Below, in pieces: positions 6,601 to 8,645 of a stretch of DNA of 8,645 bases (its first letter is position 1; the number at the start of each line of letters is the position of its first letter). The notes beneath the pieces are model-generated. The model saw only the letters and a program-made list of their open reading frames with translations. It had not been told where the DNA came from and made no database searches. The position numbers were made by a program, and so were the translations under genes. The stretch is taken from the NCBI GenBank assembly GCA_964352225.1, contig CAYGRM010000295.1, forward strand, positions 1 to 8,645. Reading direction: 5' to 3'. Source of the stretch: CAJQQY01 sp964352225. GTDB lineage: Bacteria > Bacteroidota > Bacteroidia > Chitinophagales > Saprospiraceae.

Positions 6601-8177
6601 GCCATGGCATCAGCATAATGGAAAATTTTATCTTTGACATAAATGATTTCATTTTCCTTATCGTAATCGACAAAACCACTTGCTACAAATTCGTATAATA
6701 AACTTTCAATATTTGGTGTATCAAACTTTGGATTTAATTTTAGGGCATAATCTCTAGCTTCGATTTCTCTTAAGCCTAATTCATCAGATAATACTTTTAG
6801 AGAAACGATTGGATTGACATCTGAAATATTTTGAATCCGCATCAAATACTTTTCATCATAATATTTCAAACTTTCAAAAGTCACCTCGTCCTTTCCGTTT
6901 CCAATCCCGAATTGTTTTTTCCCAATCAACAAACTATCATTGACTAAATTCCAATCCACTTTATCAGCATTAATATTTACTTGATGGTAAGAATCAAAAA
7001 ATGGATTTCGATCACTTCCTCTTTTTCCTCTAGACAGATTCAGGTCTTTAGTTGTGATATCATATTTTAGATTTACGGACGGATGATAAATGGAATCTTG
7101 GTCGAAGTATAAAACCACTTTTACTTGCTCTCCAGCGATGCGTTCACTTTTTCGAATTTTAAATAATTGGGTAGTCGCTCGGAAGGAAACTTTACCTCCA
7201 TTCTTTACTACAATTTTTGCAGGGTTATCTTTGTCACCTGATCCATAAACGGTATTTCCCTCTAATCTAAATCCTCCCGTATATTCAATACCTTCTCCAA
7301 TTCCATTGATTTTCAAAATTTTATCATAAGATGAAAAACGAGGATAAGAACCTTCCGTAGATTTATTTCTTACTACTACTTTATCTTCAAAATCTCCCTC
7401 AATTTCTTCCCCAGGGAAAAGCGAAGGATAAATTAATTTTACATTTTTCGCTTGGTATAAACTTTTCTTCCCTTCGATTTCATACTCATTTAAAACACAG
7501 TAGACATCTTTTTGATCCAATTTTTCCCAAGTTACTTTTCCGCCTGATCCTTTCCATTTTTCTTGAGTTGGAAAATATTGTCCCTTTGTTTCATAAATCA
7601 CTATTGAATCTTTTCCACGAGTACCAATCAGATTTAATTTCTCAAACTCAACAAAAGGAACTCCTTCAACAATATCCATCAAATAATTATCTGCTTCATA
7701 ATACCACTTCATTCCTTGCTGGGACCATCGCAATGCTTTTTTCTCATAAAATGATTCAGAAAAACTGAGGTAATCTTTATACGGTTGCAACTTTCTATTT
7801 TCGATAGCCTTTATCATCGTGAGGGTGAGGGCATTCCATTCATTTAATTTAGCTCCGTCAGTTTCATTTTGCTTAATAGCCAAAACGACGGTAAGATAAT
7901 TTTTAAAATAGGGATTCGCTGACATCCTTTTCTCCAACATCTCATTGCATACATCTCTTAGTAATGGAAACTCTTCATCCGTTATCGAGGCATTGAAGTA
8001 ATCTTCAAAATCATCGAAGAATTCTTCTATCTGCTTACTTTTACTTTTGGTGAAAAATTCTTTGAATTGCTTGAGAAAGGCAGGTCGTTCTTCTGGAAAA
8101 ATATTGTCTTGTTGTGACCATGCAGAAGAGGCAACTAATAAAATTGCGGCAAGAGGGAGTAGTATTTTTTTTATCAT
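3663..8177 (-). CDS. Giant exported beta-rich protein of unknown function (1504 aa)
   Basis: I do not recognise a named family. A signal peptide occupies residues 1-21 (MIKKILLPLAAILLVASSAW, then S, cleavage probably before QQDN), with no lipobox cysteine. Residues 25-175 look helical (many FF, DDF and LLRDVCNEM segments). Residues 183-345 are beta-rich with ETKGQYFPTQEKWKGSGGKV. Residues 458-530 look like a small helical, winged-helix-like unit (see findings). Residues 550-1300 are a long run of short amphipathic strands with recurring F-x-G/DFNG turns. Two copies of a G-x-[IL]-x-L-x-x-x-G-[ML]-x-G-x-G pattern occur at 769-782 and 863-876. The 980-1090 stretch (SLHFDGETAFYDLKSNELKI) is reminiscent of LptA/OstA-like stacked strands. 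The C-terminal 200 residues form a separate mixed region. There is no later membrane segment and no evident T9SS sorting domain, so a periplasmic or envelope scaffold is the most that can be inferred. The reading frame is intact throughout. Confidence 0.9.
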   Translation of the reverse strand: MIKKILLPLAAILLVASSAWSQQDNIFPEERPAFLKQFKEFFTKSKSKQIEEFFDDFEDYFNASITDEEFPLLRDVCNEMLEKRMSANPYFKNYLTVVLAIKQNETDGAKLNEWNALTLTMIKAIENRKLQPYKDYLSFSESFYEKKALRWSQQGMKWYYEADNYLMDIVEGVPFVEFEKLNLIGTRGKDSIVIYETKGQYFPTQEKWKGSGGKVTWEKLDQKDVYCVLNEYEIEGKKSLYQAKNVKLIYPSLFPGEEIEGDFEDKVVVRNKSTEGSYPRFSSYDKILKINGIGEGIEYTGGFRLEGNTVYGSGDKDNPAKIVVKNGGKVSFRATTQLFKIRKSERIAGEQVKVVLYFDQDSIYHPSVNLKYDITTKDLNLSRGKRGSDRNPFFDSYHQVNINADKVDWNLVNDSLLIGKKQFGIGNGKDEVTFESLKYYDEKYLMRIQNISDVNPIVSLKVLSDELGLREIEARDYALKLNPKFDTPNIESLLYEFVASGFVDYDKENEIIYVKDKIFHYADAMAKKTDYDAIKLVSVSDKEANAVFSMKDRSLTANNVVDLEISKLQKVAIKPGNKSISLKKNRDMDFNGKIFAGFSTLEGKDFHFDYEKYTMQLDSVRYFDLFVPTEAKDESGRPISISIASRIEHTNGILLVDAPDNKSGANDIDLFPSFNTSDYSYVFYDNRSIHDGVYKRDSFYFKLDKFSFNSLDNFTKNDIHFKGNLVSAEVFPDIKETLLLQEEDQSLGFTTQTPSEGLPTYQAKGNYKGEIHLSNKGMLGKGTISYLTSSTDSEDILFKPKQMTATARLFDLREDRQGDIEVPQAHGEEVAIDWKPYSDSMYITTKKDKPFELFKENDHNIVGSLILTPDGLRGNGKMKWTKGSLSSELIKYGAFSADSDTSTLTINAVGASELALSTSNVNSKLDFDQQTGHVEANEKGNFTTLPYNEYKTSLTTFDWDMKQDAVMFKTTPGELGSFVATGKNRDSLHFDGETAFYDLKSNELKIGGVPFIKSCDAIVYTDDGKLEIFKGGKMSTLENCKIVCDTITKLHVINRATVDIEGKKSYEAKGFYEYNIKGREQEIQFDNIVGQRYGKGKQSEKKTRTTAKGEVLESDNFYIDLKTEFRGEITLTGDKKPLDFNGFARLDSDKMRDREWFSINSEGDKNDLVIGYDEPKNYEGYKLYTGLYLSKESAYLYPRVMMPKFLRKDRAIVEAKGLFKLDEVKDEFIFGDSLKILNNAKSGSKVTFSNKDGSFKAEGKLNIGDQLKYIKIDAAGEARSIFPAPQDSTVRGPFGYQVEADMMAGIKSFIPKNMLDFIIADIKSSSFDARGVDYTDVAFYEKALSEYIADTTLLDKTIARMRTEYKLGIPKKHNPYSFLFGKMPMKWDPDYQSFVSKKDQIGLISIAGEEVNVTIKAFIEFKMPSNGDDRLYIYLKSPSDTYYFFGYVGGILNVVSNNTKFNDIIINAKKKDRILKMPDGEIVELQYVEPSTAERFVRRAQASK

Positions 8178-8190
8178 AAAAGTTTATTTG

Positions 8191-8262
8191 AGTGATGAGT
8201 TAGGAGAGATAAGTGATGAGCCAACCATGGTCTAATCACCTATACACTCCTAACTCAACACT
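8191..8262. repeat. Phrase-type inverted repeat overlapping the prmA 3' end
   Basis: The left arm 8191-8219 (AGTGATGAGTTAGGAG and onward) pairs with the right arm 8233-8262, whose complement reads AGTGTTGAGTTAGGAG and onward. About 24 of 29 positions match with one gap. The core TGAGTTAGGAG is exact. The loop 8220-8232 holds the 8-bp palindrome ACCATGGT (8224-8231). The right arm extends 13 bp into prmA, so the last codons of that gene and its TAG stop are written in repeat sequence. The left arm ends 14 bp before the ATG of the giant gene. There is no U-tract. Confidence 0.8.
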
Positions 8263-8645
8263 AATTGTACGCATATCCAATTATTTCGATATTCCGTTTT
8301 TGCTATTTTAAAATTACTGGCTTCGGCAGCATTTTTGACGAGTTCTTCGTCTTCTTTTAAAATGCCTGAAATCAATAATATTCCATTTGTAGTTAACATC
8401 TTATTTAACGTCGAAAAACTGTCCAAAATTACATGACGATTGATGTTTGCGAGGATGATGTCGTAGATCTGATCATCTACTTTTTCAAGCGTTCCATGAA
8501 TGGATTTAATATTTTCAATATTATTTATACGAGCATTTTCCAAAGTGTTTTCATAAGAAGGCAATTCAATATCAATGGCATCAATTTTTTTTGCTCCTAA
8601 TTGGCTCGCCAAAATGGCTAAAATGCCTGTTCCACAACCATAATC
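8250..8645 (-). CDS. prmA: Ribosomal protein L11 methyltransferase PrmA, C-terminal part
   Basis: The frame is open to the right edge and encodes the last 131 residues; family members are roughly 275-300 residues, so about half is missing. It begins at SAM-binding motif I, DYGCGTGILAI, followed by IDAIDIE with the acidic residue expected to bind the SAM ribose, then ENTLENARINN. Motif IV reads DIILANINRHVILD, the Bacteroidota form of the PrmA ILANI segment, and the protein ends NNWICVQLVLS. PrmA trimethylates ribosomal protein L11 in the cytoplasm; the protein is usually dispensable for growth. An internal TTG at 8612 is not a start because motif I lies upstream of it. The final residues LVLS and the TAG stop fall inside the adjacent inverted repeat, so the native C-terminus may have been altered slightly by repeat insertion. 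A different class I methyltransferase is possible but unlikely. Confidence 0.9.
   Translation of the reverse strand, partial: DYGCGTGILAILASQLGAKKIDAIDIELPSYENTLENARINNIENIKSIHGTLEKVDDQIYDIILANINRHVILDSFSTLNKMLTTNGILLISGILKEDEELVKNAAEASNFKIAKTEYRNNWICVQLVLS

Overview
The window looks like a piece of a Bacteroidota chromosome. It is AT-rich, several start codons are preceded by A-rich leaders (TAAAAAA before ATG) instead of a clear Shine-Dalgarno, it carries a head-GIN/DUF2807 secreted protein with SGGSD repeats, and its intergenic gaps are filled with phrase-like palindromes of a kind I associate with this phylum. All six genes are on the minus strand and no RNA gene, CRISPR array or transposase gene is visible. 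The genus cannot be fixed from the sequence.

In transcription order (right to left): (1) 8645-8250, the C-terminal half of PrmA, the ribosomal protein L11 methyltransferase, cut by the window edge; (2) 8177-3663, a 1504-residue exported, beta-rich protein of unknown function, the dominant gene of the window; (3) 3598-2630, a YheT-type alpha/beta hydrolase with an intact Ser-Asp-His triad; (4) 2485-1772, a secreted DUF2807 protein with a seven-rung SGGSD ladder; (5) 1672-530, an SbcD/Mre11-type nuclease subunit; (6) 221-1, the N-terminus of its SbcC/Rad50 ATPase partner with a clear Walker A motif, cut by the other window edge. The last two form a DNA double-strand-end and hairpin processing complex. 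The first four show no obvious common pathway, and gaps of 64 to 144 bp separate them, so shared transcription is possible but not shown.

The most unusual content is between the genes. Four of the five gaps carry inverted repeats that occupy most of the gap and often touch or overlap stop codons: 8191-8262 (overlapping the prmA 3' end), 3619-3657 (starting just after the stop of the giant gene), 1711-1754, and above all a 269-532 composite between sbcD and sbcC. That composite contains an imperfect palindrome with arms of 78 and 86 nt plus a set of small GC-rich hairpins resembling REP-type elements. It separates two genes whose products belong to one complex and are commonly encoded next to each other, and that complex is the known cellular nuclease for long DNA palindromes and hairpins. 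The fifth gap (2486-2629) holds only a weak AT-rich stem and a weak promoter candidate.

The best candidates for something undescribed are the palindrome inside the sbcDC pair, the general phrase-palindrome filling of gaps, and the 1504-residue exported protein.
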